A stretch of DNA of 64,000 nucleotides from Epiperipatus broadwayi. Lineage: Eukaryota; Onychophora; Udeonychophora; Euonychophora; Peripatidae. The notes under the pieces are model-generated. The model saw nothing but the letters and a program-made list of their open reading frames with translations. It did not search any database and had not been told where the DNA came from. Positions 23,346 through 35,730 of the stretch are shown one piece after another. The stretch spans positions 3,402,714 through 3,466,713 of the forward strand of contig JAQFVV010012506.1 of assembly GCA_028023455.1 (NCBI GenBank). Direction: 5' to 3'. How positions within the stretch are numbered: position 1 is the first letter of the stretch; each line of letters opens with the position of its first letter. Made by a program: the position numbers and the translations under genes.

Positions 23346-24664
23346 AAGTGATTACAATAGTTTAAATAAACTTACAAACAAACAGAGATTATAATTTTTA
23401 AAAAAGCATTTAATAATAATAATAAAAATAGTCACACTAACCATTTTCATCATCTTTGGCATCTTTTTGATAATTAAAATCATACCTCAAGATTCTTTCT
23501 TGTCATTTGCACTTTTTTTCTTATACAGTAATGATCTTGTTAGGTGACATCATTATAAATCTGTGGATTACTGCTCAGACTTATCAGATGTCAACATATT
23601 TTTACATATAATGTTTCATTGATTTTTTTTTAATACTAATGGTTTACACTGTTGATAGATTTCTTACAATTGTCAAACCTGTGCATTTCTGAAAGTTGCT
23701 TTTATATCTTAATATTGACATTATCCACTAAACTAATAACGCTGTAGTTTAAAATAGCTTACCTTCTTATAAGCAACTGTGTTATGGTCTTTGATTTTAA
23801 AAAGATAATGAATAAATATCCATATAAAGAATCTTATAATTTAATGAATACAAAAATTATCTCAAAACCCAGTTTCCATGAGATAACTAAGGATAATTCA
23901 TTTAAAAGATTACTTATTTTTATGCAGGAATAATTTTTATATTAATTGTCAAAAAATTTTCCTTTTGCCACAAGTATAAATATAAAGTCAAGATAAGAAT
24001 ATACGGGTTTTTAATGTTCAAATAAAAAACAAACTCTTTTTAATCTTTATAATGTAAACTTGGACGATACGCACTAGAAAATGGATCCAGGCAATATTGC
24101 ACAAACCTAATTTTTATGCAAATAGCATTTTACTGATACATTTTAAAATTTTCAATAATAGAAATTATTAAATTAGACAATCCCATTGGATCCAAAATTA
24201 CATAACTTCCTTTTCCTAATTAAGTTTCTTTTTCAAAAATATTTGTAGTCATTTATTAGGTCAAATAATCTTTCCTTACTAAGAACTGTTATACCAACCT
24301 TAAACTCAATATTATCAGCTACAAAATGTTATTCTATATTCTCCTATAGAAATGTTTTCAATAGCAAAGTTCACAGATTTTTCTGCATTCATTTTTTAAA
24401 AAAATAAAAACTTGTCCTTATTATCATCATCATCTCCTATTAACCTATAAAAATCATTACAGATATTATGACTATTTCCATCGATTTAATAAGCAAGCAG
24501 CAGTTATGGCAGACTAGTAGATATTTATGAGTCAACTATCATTAAATTATTTTTTGTAATTTCTTTTATAATTTTAATTGAAACAAAGTTTTTTATATAA
24601 GGCCATACATTATAATTTTTGCACCAAATCTAGTTTCAAATGACTGTACTATTTCACTTAAGTT
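23346..24664. other. Noncoding DNA, nothing recognised
   Basis: AT-rich, no reading frame of note. Confidence 0.4.
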
Positions 24665-25053
24665 TAAAACAGGCAAACTCTCCATACAGTATTTCCATTC
24701 AGTGCAGGCCAGAGTAATCAATGGATGCCAGAAGGCTCATTCAATATTCTCAGATTAGTTTCTGGCTTGTGGCCTTCTTCAGTGAGAAGCCTTGGATCTG
24801 AGAGCACTTCACCTAGATCTTAGGATCTAATGCAACCTTCCAGCAGTCACATTTTATCTCTATTTAACTACAAACTATGAGTCTTGGATGAGTAAGGCAC
24901 TAGATTGGGGATTTTATGCACAAGCCTTCTGTTATCCTTGATTACTCTGATTTGCACTGAGTGGCAATACTGTATGGGGAGTTTTGCCTGTTTTAATAAC
25001 AGTTATAAGCAAGCATAAGAAATAGTGATTATGTGATGTTTATTGGCTTCAGC
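24665..25053 (-). mobile_element. Hammerhead-bearing foldback element, family B, short copy
   Basis: The ends AAAACAGGCAAACTC (24667) and GAGTTTTGCCTGTTTT (about 24980-24995) are inverted, and the match continues through CAGAGTAATCAA / TTGATTACTCTG and CAGAAGGCT / AGCCTTCTG. Right of the inverted end is a tail module ending TGTGATGTTTATTGGCTT that is shared with the element at 58008-59014. A possible 8-bp target duplication, TAAGTTTA, lies at 24659-24666 and 25054-25061. The hammerhead-like motif is on the minus strand at 24747-24788. Confidence 0.7.
24747..24788 (-). ncRNA. Candidate hammerhead ribozyme (family B)
   Basis: On the minus strand: stem I strand TTCTCA, core CTGAAGA (24782-24776), stem II AGGC...GCCA with three G-C pairs, then GAAAC (24762-24758) and ATC, with the second stem I strand TGAGAA (24752-24747). 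Stem I is six perfect pairs. Weak points: an A-A apposition at the base of stem II and a stem III of a single pair. The copy at 58.2 kb changes the fifth stem I pair from T-A to C-G on both strands. Confidence 0.5.
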
Positions 25054-25061
25054 TAAGTTTA

Positions 25062-26132
25062 GAAGTATATTTCTTGTGTTAATTCCTTACCCATTTTTAT
25101 TTTTCCAATTCTATATGGAAAAAAAAAAAATTAAATAAAAATTGTTGGAAACAGAAATGTTTACATGTATAAAATAATAAAATGTTGGTTACAAACTTGC
25201 ATGTTGCCATAGTTAGTACAGAAAAATTATTAATAGCAGTATAAAACTTGCTAAAACTAGGTCCTAAGTCATCCTCTGTAATTAAAGACAATAAAAAGAA
25301 GAGAGAGTAAATCTAGAAACACGGAGAAAGAAAATATAATCTGTATAAAAATAGCACTTAATCTTTAATGAACTGTTACCATATCCTATAAAGCAGTGAT
25401 CAGTGGTTTTAGTGAAATGCTATTTATTACTGTTTACAATTGATCACTCTATCAGAAAATCATTTCACTAACTTCAAACTAAAACTACTGTCTATAGTAA
25501 GCCAATGCGGAATGCAAAGTAAATGATAACTGAATTAAGCAACAGCTTTTTATATAATCATATTTTAAAAAAGGTTTAAATAATTCTCACTATTTTCTAT
25601 GCAGCTATTACAAACACTTGGATCGCACATAAATTCGTACTTGTGTATAGCACATAAAAAATTTATTATCAGAAGACAATTTTACTAATATAATAAATAT
25701 ATGCTACTAACATATATATATACTATATCTCAATATGGCACGTTTTCATAACTAAAAATTTATCTGTATAATAAATCAAATTTGCTTTTGGAAATAATAT
25801 TTATATTTAACAATTTCCTGATTCCTTACCTCCATAATATAGGAAATTGAGCACTTTTAAAGGCAATAGACAACGGTTTATTGCGAAAAACTTCATATCA
25901 AAAAATGCCATAGGTCATCGTCTAAAAAAAACAAAACAATAATAATTAATAATATTTATTTATACATTGCTTTAATTTAAATCAAAAACCAATAAAATAT
26001 GTTTTACTTATTTAGCATGCTTTGTTTGATATTTTAACTAGCTATCTATTTTCAAATTTTCCCTTTTTTTTTAGCATTTTTAACTTAAATATTTGAAAAC
26101 CAGGCACTCTTCACAAACCTGAAGGTTTAATT
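25062..26132. other. Noncoding DNA, nothing recognised
   Basis: AT-rich, with no recognisable gene or repeat apart from short TA runs (for example around 25710-25725). Confidence 0.4.
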
Positions 26133-26240
26133 GTAAATATATGGAATTTGAACTCAGACTTTCAAGCACCCACCATCTATCAACACTATCTCATACAACT
26201 GATACACATGACCACACATATGCAGAAAAGATAAATAATC

Positions 26241-26284
26241 ACCAATACATATATTTCATGCTAAACCAGCACTCATCAGTTGAT
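26241..26284 (-). ncRNA. Candidate type I hammerhead ribozyme (family A, left arm)
   Basis: Minus strand: stem I ATCAA (26284-26280) with TTGGT (26245-26241), including one G-T pair. Core CTGATGA (26279-26273). Stem II GTGCT with AGCAT, loop GGTTT, five pairs counting one wobble. GAAA at 26257-26254. Stem III is three pairs including a wobble, with a TA loop. Predicted cleavage after GTA, between 26246 and 26245. All conserved core bases are present, so this is the best candidate here. Confidence 0.7.
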
Positions 26285-26759
26285 CCAGATTATCATCTCC
26301 CACACATATATATATAATATGTTCTCAGTTTATATTAAGATAACAAATCCTCACACTTTAATGGACAGGCTTCAATTCATTGCAATCTCCAACTTTTCAG
26401 CCATCCACATCATAGAAAATCTGATAATGGAAAGCCAAATGCCATGCTGATGCCAACATTATTACCTGTTTTTCAAATATTTACATATAAGCTTGTATCC
26501 TGCCCATCCCTCTTCTATGTATTTAAAGAATACAGTCCTATACATGAGGGGTCAGAGTAACTTCAGGTCAACATGGGCTTAGCAATAATGTTGGCATCAG
26601 CATAGGATTTGGCTTTCATCATCAGATTTTCTATGATATGAATGGCTGAAAAGTTGGAGACTGCAGTGGATTGAAGCCTGTCCATTAAAGTGTGAGGATT
26701 TTTTGTCTTAATATAAACTGAGAACTGATTATATATATGTGTGGGAGATGATAATCTGG

Positions 26760-26803
26760 ACCAACCGATGAGTGCTGGTTTAGCATGAAATACATATATT
26801 GGT
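26760..26803 (+). ncRNA. Hammerhead ribozyme copy with a core mutation (family A, right arm)
   Basis: Stem I ACCAA (26760-26764) with TTGGT (26799-26803), five perfect pairs. Stem II GTGCT (26772-26776) with AGCAT (26782-26786). GAAA at 26787-26790. Stem III A-T, T-A, A-T with a CA loop. Cleavage site ATA after 26798. The core reads CCGATGA instead of CTGATGA (26765-26771), a T-to-C change at an invariant position that would be expected to abolish activity. Confidence 0.65.
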
Positions 26804-26911
26804 GATTATTTATCTTTTCTGCATATGTGTGGTCATGTGTATCAGCTGTATAAGATAGTGTAGATAGATGGTGGGTGCTTGAAAGTCTGAGTTCAAATCC
26901 CATATATTTAC

Positions 26912-28466
26912 ATTTTTAATTTAATTTACTTAAGATTTATTTCTCTTTCATTTGTTTTCATATTTTTTCTTTATTTATTTTAGTTTATTACTCATCTAAA
27001 TAAAACATAATATAAACTTTTTAAATTACTTTGTTAATTACTAGCTAGCATTTACTTAAAACTCCCAGGTACATTGATTTGCTTTAAATTTATAGGAATT
27101 CTTTCGTCTCAATTGGGATTTACTCTTCACATATAAAAAAAGTTTTTACTTAGATGTAAATAAGTTCAGATTGAATGTAAAGGAGAAGTATATAGCATGG
27201 ATCTTACAATAATTAATCCATCTGCTTTAAATGATTGTGATCAAACCTGCTGAAATTTTTCAGGAAACACAAGTAGACTTAGAGTTTTTCTTTCAGATAG
27301 TTAATCTATGGTCAGACTAAATTTTTCTTCCAGGAAATGTCCCATTGCCACCCTAACAAGATATTTAATATTGTTCAGTAAATAAATAAATATGTTTTTT
27401 TAATTATTTTAGAAAGTGTTTGGTCTGGGTTGGTCATATGTCAGTTGATATAATTATATAAAACATAAAACAAAAAAATAATTTATAAAATAAGTTAAAA
27501 CATAAAATGTCATTGATTGTAAAATTTGACAATAAATTTAACAAAAATAAAGTGAAATAGTTTTAAAAAGATATGAACTTTCAGCAGTTAACTATATTCA
27601 CAATCTTGGTATCTTGACTATTATACATAATTTTTATAACTTGTGCAAAATAAAAAATCCCTAAGAATTTGGACCTCTAAAATGTAGGACCTAGTGCAAA
27701 TGCATCACCTGCTCAGAACAATAGGTGCTAATGAGAATAACTATACATAACTAAAAAATACTTTAGTCATTGAGTAAAAATCATGTTTCATTGTAAAATT
27801 TATATTTATTCTTGTTGATTTTTGAATTGTATAAATTTAAAAATGTATTTTGCAGAAATAAAATAGTAGAAAATAAAAAAATATGTTAAAAAATATTTTT
27901 CCTTTCCTGTTTTGAATTTTATCAAATAACAAGTATATATACATACAAATTAATACAATTTTTGTCATTAATTTAAAAACATTGTATTTATTTATTTTTT
28001 GTTAATTATTCAGCAAGTCAAATAACTTTCAAGCAATAAAAAGTGAAGGGCAAAACACAGTTGTCATTTCTTAAAACATTTATTTCTGTAGAAGAAAATG
28101 GATTATAAAATCTTGTAGTGTAAAGTTGAGAAAATTTGTCAAGAACTCTATCTGTAAATAAAAAATATATAAATAAATTTATATTATTTTAAATACACTT
28201 GACAATAATCTATATTTTTCAACTTTGGTAATTTTTATGAGTGCCATGAATCTATTTTTCCTTTTAATTATATATATTTGACAAAAAAAAAAAAAAAAAC
28301 CGTTTTTAATAGATATAATATTTGACAGTTAAATAAAAAAAAGTATTGGGAAACAAATTTCAACAGAAAAATAGGCTTTTATGAAGAAGGAGAAGGAACC
28401 AAATCAATAAAAATTATTTTTTCATTATATAAAATAAATACACAGAATGTATACATTCATATATAT
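26912..28466. other. Noncoding DNA left of the LTR element
   Basis: AT-rich with a poly(A) run at about 28283-28299; no gene or recognised repeat. Confidence 0.4.
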
Positions 28467-30554
28467 TGAAGCAATGGATCTGAAGTCCGATCCATGCTTC
28501 ACAGCCTTCTATAAACTTAATGAGTATTGTAGGCCTGAATTAAGTTTATAGTCCAACAATATCAGCAGGGTTTTGCATTAAAGCTAAAATTAATTATGTT
28601 TATTAAATTTGTATTGCATTTAAATATTTTGTTTTAAATAAATTCCATTCTAAGATTAGATTTCTGTTAATAAAAATTACTTGTAAAACCTATTAGTCAA
28701 ACATATATATACGTCAAGCATATATATATATATATGAGTTAATGCAAAATTCTGCTGAAATAAAATGCTTATTTTATTAAAAGAAACAAGAATGTACTTT
28801 TCTTTTTAAATATTGTTAAAATATTTAGTATGATTTGATTTTGAGATAAGCCCACCAACATTTTCTAAAGGAATATATGTTTTTAATTAATTAGCCCATT
28901 CAAGGCAAATTAAAGATGGCCTTCTCTTTCTTTTTTAATTAATAAAATTCAAAGTTTAAAGAAAGAAATTTAGAATAAAAAAGTAAAAGTTATTTTTAGA
29001 AAATGTTACCTTGAAACAAAGGAGCATGGGGGGGGGGGGGGGTTATCAAGATCTAAGATCATACATAAAACAATAGAAGGTAGCTTACAAAAATGTATAA
29101 ATAGGAGAGAGAACAAAAGACTTGAGGATTATTCAGATTTTGCTTTTGCTTGCTGAGATTTCTCTGTAGAGAATTCATTCAGATTTTTCCTGTGCTTTGA
29201 ACCTCTCAGATTTTGCTTCTCGTTTCCATTTTGCTAAAAAAAAGTTATTCAACTGTCGTCTTCAAAATCACAGAGAATTTTGAACATGCTACAAGCTAAA
29301 AGTCATATGGATTTGATCTACCATGCAAGGCAGTTAAGTAAAGCTTTGCCTGCCGCTGAGGTTCCTAAATACCATCAAAATGCTGTAGTATCTACTCAAT
29401 ATAATGTGAACTCTGTGCTGTGTCTGTAGGATTTTTCATAAAAGCATGCTACTTATTTCCATTTTCCTTGTCCGGGCAAATACCTATTGACAGTCGGATC
29501 AAGCCATGAATGTCGCCTAACAGGAGCAAGGAACTAGGATGGCAATCGTATCTCTCCTCATAAACTATTTATTATGCTACCCTTTTTTTCATACCTTTCT
29601 TAATTGCTTAATTAAATTATATTTTGAATTGTTTTACTTAATGATATTTTTAATGTAACCATTTATATTAGACTAGTCTTAGATATATAATTGTGTAATC
29701 ATCTATCTATTTATATTTAACCCTTTTTCCTTCACTATTCTTCATTACTAACATGTATAAATATTTTGTATTCCATTGCGGTTAAGTTTAAAAGTTAATT
29801 TTTCATTAAAAAATCTCTTTCCAATTTCATTTATGTTTCTAAATTTGAGTAAGTTTCCTTTGTTTGCCAATTTGATCTCCTCGATAATGCCTCTTTTGTC
29901 TGCCATTAGCTTATTATGTATATCTGATTTAGCTATATACGTCTTAAATAATTTTTAAACACTGTTTTTAGCACAAAGCAATTAGAAATGCTTTGCGAAA
30001 GATCTTTTTTTTTATTGTACTTTATCGAGGAGATTCGAGTTGACAATTTTATTAAAATTGGGAAGAAAAGACCTAGACCACAAAATCTATCATTACTATC
30101 TGTTTTTAGTGTCTAATTAGTTTGTTTCATTAATTCAAGGGAATAGCGGAGGCCATAAAAACCTTATTAATATTTTAAAGTCATTAATTAAATATCTTAT
30201 TTAACTAACAAGCTTGAGTTTCCTAATTTTATTATAATGCTTTATTTTACTTTTCCAATGATCCAGGCATGCAAAACACATTTTTCATAGTACTTTTATG
30301 CACATTTAACTATTTAGCTTCTTAGGTGTTCCTGTCCATGTTTCTATCTGCTGATGCTAAGCTCTGGGATGGTGAGAAAATAATTTATGCATGTCTCAGA
30401 TAATGTTGCTGGTTCGTAGTTAGCCTCGAGAATAGGCAAACAGGGCAGAGGTCATAGTATTCTTGATTTAATATCTCACGTATTGGTGGCCACAAGGTAC
30501 TTTCACCTAGTATTCGAACTGGGTTAAACCAACATACATCATCTGACTATCACA
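28467..30554 (+). repeat. 5' LTR
   Basis: 2088 bases, TG...CA ends (TGAAGCAATGG to CTATCACA). It aligns end to end with 37595-39643. It carries a G run near 29029-29042 that is shorter in the 3' copy, and about 27 bases near 28775 that the 3' copy lacks. The reading frame at 29776-29958 is not conserved as a gene. Confidence 0.95.
29096..29103 (+). promoter_or_regulatory. LTR TATA box
   Basis: TATAAATA at 29096-29103, followed by AGGAGAGAACAAAAGAC; the same string is at 38184-38191 in the 3' LTR. Conservation in both LTRs and position about 630 bases from the LTR start fit a U3 promoter, with transcription starting about 30 bases downstream. Confidence 0.65.
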
Positions 30555-33158
30555 GTAAATTTTTTTTTCCTCTGCATTTTGGTGACCAACTGGGCCGAAT
30601 TTCATTTTTTTAGGAGAGTTGAAATAATAGATATATGTAAAAGTTTTCTCCGAGTTTTTGCTGTGGACGAATGTCATTTTTAAAATAAAAAAAAATTTAA
30701 TACCCTGAGAAGTTCGTTTTAGTTTAATATATTTATATAAAAATATATGTATAATTTTTTCGAGTTTGTTTCCTAATGTGAGCAAATGTCATTTTTGTTG
30801 GATTGATTAAAAAAAGTTAAATGTGTCATAAGTAAAAAAAATTTTTCCCGAGTTTAGTATATATGAAATAAATGTTTTATATTTAAAAAGTTAACACTCC
30901 ATTAGTTTTGTTTTTTGCGAATATATAATGAGAATAAATTTTAGAGTTATAGCAAAAAAAATTTCCCTAATGAATAGTTTTGTCATTGCCAGTCGCCATA
31001 TTTTTTTTGTCGTATAAAGTATATAGCTTTGATGAGGTGGAAGTGTCAAATAAATACCCACCCACCCTCCCTTAAAATAGTGTTCGTACTATAGATTATT
31101 TTTAGTGTTGCTTAAACATGAGCAATTTTGAATATAATAATGTTTTTCGAAATATGTATATATTCGGCAGTGTTAATATTTTAGTAAAAAAAGGGTACAA
31201 ATAGATAATAAAATGTTTTTTTTTTGTTTGTGTAAATTTTTGTAAAGATCTAATAGATAACATTTTTTCTGTTAATAGAAATTTTTTCTAAGTTCTAAAG
31301 TTTGATAAGTTCGAATTAACACGTGTGAACGTACGGTGTTAGCAAATTTTTTTTTTCACTTTCTCTGCATTTCGTTTCTTTATATGAATAATTTTAATCA
31401 TGCAAAATTTTTTTTTTCACTTTTAAATATTTTGAAATTACATTTCCATGCAAACTATATATATAAAATAAGTTTTGTTTCAATAATAGCAAACTTAATT
31501 TTCAACTTTATAAAAAGTAAATGCGTATGTTCGTTTTAATAAAGATATATATATAAGATATATTTTTTGTATAACTTATATGTCAGCCACCTTTAGTCAA
31601 GATTTTTTTTTCCTCAATTCGGATTATGCTATTGAATCATTTATTGAGTAACCATTAGGTGAAGACCCTTTGAATAACCGTTAGGTGAAGTTTTTTTGTG
31701 TCCTTAGTAACCATTTAGGTGAAGACCCCTTATACTTTAGAGTTTAGGAGTGCTGAGTAGCCTGAAATAATAGGTCTATATCTGCAATTATTACTTCCTT
31801 GTCATAGTTGTGACCAGCATTTACTAGCCTGAAATAATAGGAGAATGTGGTCTGCAATATGACGAATCGTTCTAATAAAATCATGTACATGATAATGAAA
31901 AAATATTTATGTAAGTATATCTGTTTGTATATTTATATGTAGTCATAAATATGCTTATTTAATGGTGTACATATTCATATATATGGGTGTATATGGTATA
32001 CATTTCATTTATAGTTCGGTAAAACCCGTTTTTATATAAATATTTTTTTAAAACAGTTTTTGATCTCAATGCATGATTCTGTAAAATTGCTTGATAATTG
32101 TTAATCTATTTCGGGTTGTGACCAAAATGGTAGTTGGTTTCGATCCCAGGTTCATAATTCAGAGTGGCGGTTATCATGAAATTTTACTTTTATTTTAATT
32201 TTTGTGTATATTTTGTTTTGTTAATCGTACTTTAGGCTATTTAAATTGATTTTTTTTTGTGTCTTGACCAAAATGGTAACTGGTTTCGAACCCAGGTCAG
32301 ACAAATTACTTGACTTAGTTGATATACATCTTAGACTTAATTAATATTGTCATTTAAAATAGCATTTACTTATTCATGCAGAGATTTTTTTTTGAAAGTA
32401 AAGTGAAAATCAAAATAAATTTTAATCGCATTTAAACTTTATAAATCCTTATCAATGTGTGCTTGGATCATTATCCATTAATATGTATATTTGATATGGC
32501 CATTGTCTTGTTGACTGGAGCCCTTATCAAATAAATTTGTCGGCAAGTGCAATCTCTCATATCGGATTACAAATAAACAAACCATAGGAGGTAGATGATC
32601 AAAATAACAATGTATGCTTAGTGAGCCAAAATAATTTTAAACATGACATGTATATTTTTGCTCACATATTCCTTTATATATATATATATAAATGTAAATG
32701 CATTTTTTAGTTGTTTCAGGTGTCAGAGAAAGCCAGGTCAAGCTGTAAGTGGGTTATTTTAATTATATTAACATAGCAGTGACATTTAAATGAAATATAA
32801 AAATAAATAAAGTGACGAGAATAGTATGTAGTATAAATATTAAAAACAGACATGGCAGGATTTTATTTCATTTTTTCCATGAACAAACTGATACATAGGC
32901 ATAGGTTTAAGATAGGACCTTGTGAGGTAGGCAAAGTTAATTTCTGAAAACATATAAATAAAACAGATAGTTGGAACTTAGAATACTGACTTATTTTAGA
33001 AAGAAGTAAAATTATATATATATATATATACAGAAGGATATAGCTCCTAGATACATGTGATAAAATATACTTATCTTGATTGTTTATAAAAAGACTAAAA
33101 TATGTTTTACAAATAAGGTGGGATTGTTATATAACAAAATAGCCAATATTAGGCAAAA
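30555..33158 (+). other. Unusually long untranslated leader of the LTR element (2.6 kb)
   Basis: No coding capacity before gag. A possible primer-binding site, TGGTGACC, starts at 30580, 25 bases after the LTR. Internal structure: three copies of a TAACCNTTAGGTGAAG motif (about 31649-31730); two copies of TAGCCTGAAATAATAGG (about 31757 and 31824); and a pair of tRNA B-box-like blocks (about 32118-32155 and 32264-32305) that share GACCAAAATGGTA and GGTTTCGANCCCAGG. (TA)n at about 33013-33030. Confidence 0.6.
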
Positions 33159-34247
33159 ATGTACCAACAGAAGAAAGACAAACATTATGACAGTGATGAG
33201 GAGGTAGTGCTCAACCTTCCAAATACAGCAACATGTAATCATAGTGACCAAAAATACAATTTGGAAGATCTCATCAAAGAAATGAGAGACAAAAGAAAAA
33301 TGATGATGACCATGTTCCAACAAGTCATGGGAATGACATCACAAAGATTGAACCATTTGGAGGAAAACATGGGTCCCCATCTGCAACATACTAGTAGAAC
33401 AAAAGTATTGCCAGATGATGACACTCAGCTTAAGTCATTGATGAATAATGATTTAGGAAATGATATGCATACCTTGGACATGTCAGTCAAGCATAAAATA
33501 CAGGATGGAGAAGAAAATGGACAGTTGAATGAGTATAGAAAAAAATGAACAATTGTCAACTGCTGAACCCAATCCAGACACAACAAGGCAACCAAATCCT
33601 TATGCCAATAATAATTAATCTGGTGACATTTCCTATGGCAAAGTTTGTCCATATCCAATGTTTTAGAGGGGAACTGGATGAAACCCTAGACACCACCTAG
33701 ACAGTCTTAAAATGTTTTTCAATTCCAGAATATGACTGAACAAGAAAAAGCAATCTCCAGTCATCATTTAAAAGAATCTGCCAGAGACTGGTGGAACACT
33801 CTGTCTATACAACCACAAACATTTATGGAATATAAGAATGCAATGATGTCGATGTATTGGAATGCAGAGTGGCAGGAAGGTTTGATGTATTCCATAATGC
33901 ATGAAAGATACCTGGCTAACCATCAAGAGACTTATGCTCAGTTTTTTGTTAGGCAGGTAAATCGAATAAAAGCCCTAAGTGCATTCAATTATCCAGAAAT
34001 GAAGATAGTAAGGATGATTAGGCACAACATGCCATCCTGGATAAGAAAAATATTGATAAGCAGTCAAGAGCAAGATATTGAAGATACAACTTGTATACTA
34101 ACAGCTATCGAATATGAAAATCTTGATGAAGACAGAAATGGAAAGGAGGTAAAATTTCAAAATAAATCTACCAAACAAAAGAGTACAAACCTGTCAAGAG
34201 TAGAAAATAGGGAAGCTGTGCCATCCCATACAGCAATTGTACAATAG
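33159..34247 (+). pseudogene. Gag capsid-like region, disrupted
   Basis: Two frame-0 pieces (33159-33548 and 33732-34247) are separated by stops and a shifted stretch. The first is charged with a probable coiled coil (DLIKEMRDKRKMMMTMFQQ). The second has the Ty3-type capsid signature: HHLKESARDWWNTL, then a PQTFMEYKNAMMSMYW helix and a Tyr/Gln-rich region near ETYAQFFVRQVNRIKAL. No CCHC zinc knuckle is visible. In the element it would form the particle shell. Stop codons at 33546 and 34245 show decay. Confidence 0.8.
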
Positions 34248-34733
34248 AAGAATAACGAAGAAGACATACACACAAATGCAAACCCAGTCATTCAAGTAAA
34301 TATAAATTACAATAAAATACAAGCATTAGTTGACTCAGGCAGTCAAGTATCTATTGTATCAAAAAAACTAGCCACAGAATATGAAAGCAACCCAAGATAC
34401 TTAAAGTTTCCCATGCGCCCTATCCAGTTAACACTGGCAAATGGAAAAAAAATGAATAGTGAATGATACCAAATGTGGTTTGAGATTACAATTAGTGGCA
34501 AATGTTTTAATCATGCCTTCTTAGTAATGGAGGGGTTGGTGTATGACTTAGTATTAGGTTCAGATTTCCTTCAGCAGTATCAAGGTATCATACATTACCC
34601 AACGAGCAAATGTATGTTAGAAGGCATACAAGTCCTGTTTACAACAGTGGCTCAAGAGAATCACCCCATTGGCAGTTGTGTTGTACAAGCAATTGATGAG
34701 GAAATGATAAAACAAAATTGGGCATATCAATGA
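34248..34733 (+). pseudogene. Retroviral-type aspartic protease region, disrupted
   Basis: Continues frame 0 after the gag stop. The active-site motif LVDSGSQVSIV lies at about 34328-34360 (DSG where the family has DTG/DSG), and the flap and C-terminal part include VYDLVLGSDFLQQY. A TGA near 34464 interrupts the domain. Its role would be maturation of Gag-Pol. Domain order, directly between capsid and reverse transcriptase, supports the call. Confidence 0.8.
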
Positions 34734-34869
34734 TTAAGAATAATGAGCATAGTCAGCCGTTACAACAAATTTTACAAAGATACACAGCGGTATTTTTTGG
34801 TGTACCAGGAAAAATTAGAGGTATACTCACCGAATTAGGCTTAGAGAGGAATCGTACCAGCAAATAAAA

Positions 34870-35730
34870 ACTTACCCTATCCCATTCCAATACAAAGAGG
34901 AAGTGGATAAACAAATAGGATATTATCAAATGGGCTCCTCCGCCATACAATACCCCATTGATTGTAATCAAGAAGAAAAATGGAAATGTGCATTTGTGTT
35001 TGGATGCGTGTTGCCTAAATAATGTGACCATTCTGAAACATGATGTGCCACTACCAATGCATGAAACATTTGTGCAGCTTGCAGGGAAGACTGTATTCTC
35101 AACCATGGACATGACAGCGAGTTATTGGCAAATGGCGTTGGACCATCATGATAAAAAGTATACGGTATTTCATTACAATGGCCAGACTCACATGTTCAAG
35201 AGGGTCCCATTCAGTTTGATTAACAGTGGAGCAGACCTCATGAGATGTTTGAAGAATGTTTTATCTCCACAAATACAGGAACACATGGTTTGTTACATGG
35301 ACGATATCGTGATTGCCTCAAAGGACATCGATGAGCATTTGTGTCATTTGGAAAGCTTTTTTTGTGAATGCATACGTGAAAATATAACCATCAACATGGA
35401 AAAGAGTTTTTTCACAATGGATGAAATTGAATTTTTGGGCCATGTTGTAAATAGTCAACCCCATCCAGCAAAAATAGAAGCTATAAAGAATTTTCCAACT
35501 CCCACCAACCAGAAGCAGGTTCGAGCATTTCTGGGATTATGTAATTTCTATCACCGCTTCTATCCTAGATTTGCTTATGACACCATGCAGCTAATTGAAT
35601 TAATAAAGAAGAGTAGTAAAAAATGGGAATGGAAAGAGAGACATGAGCAAGAAATGTCTAAAGTAAAAGATAAGTTCTTGGAAACAGTAATGTTATACCA
35701 TCCGGATTTTGCCCGCCCCTTTACCTTCAA
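34870..35730 (+). pseudogene. Reverse transcriptase domain, disrupted at its edges
   Basis: Frame 2 gives a nearly complete palm: PLIVIKKKNG (motif near 34955), FSTMDMTASYWQMAL with the first catalytic Asp, HMFKRVPFSLINSGAD (the family usually has PFGL.NA), then YMDD at about 35297-35308 with the two catalytic Asp, and EFLGHVV and VRAFLGLCNFYHRF of the connection. Ty3-type elements usually have YIDD or YVDD, so Met is a variant. The N-terminal part (KEEVDKQIG, about 34899) is in another frame, so there is a frameshift near 34925. Active residues remain, but the reading frame is broken. Confidence 0.9.

Larger units (their letters stand above)
26133..26911. mobile_element. Hammerhead-bearing foldback element, family A (two inverted copies)
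   Basis: Left arm (about 26133-26466) and right arm (about 26580-26911) are imperfect reverse complements around a spacer of about 110 bp. Each arm contains the family A unit in opposite orientation: a B-box-like GAGTTCAAATCCC at its outer end, then further in the hammerhead motif, then GGACAGGCTTCAA and GGCTGAAAAGTTGGAGA. The arrangement looks like two head-to-head copies or a snap-back product. Arm divergence, including one core mutation in the right arm, shows it is not new. Confidence 0.8.
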
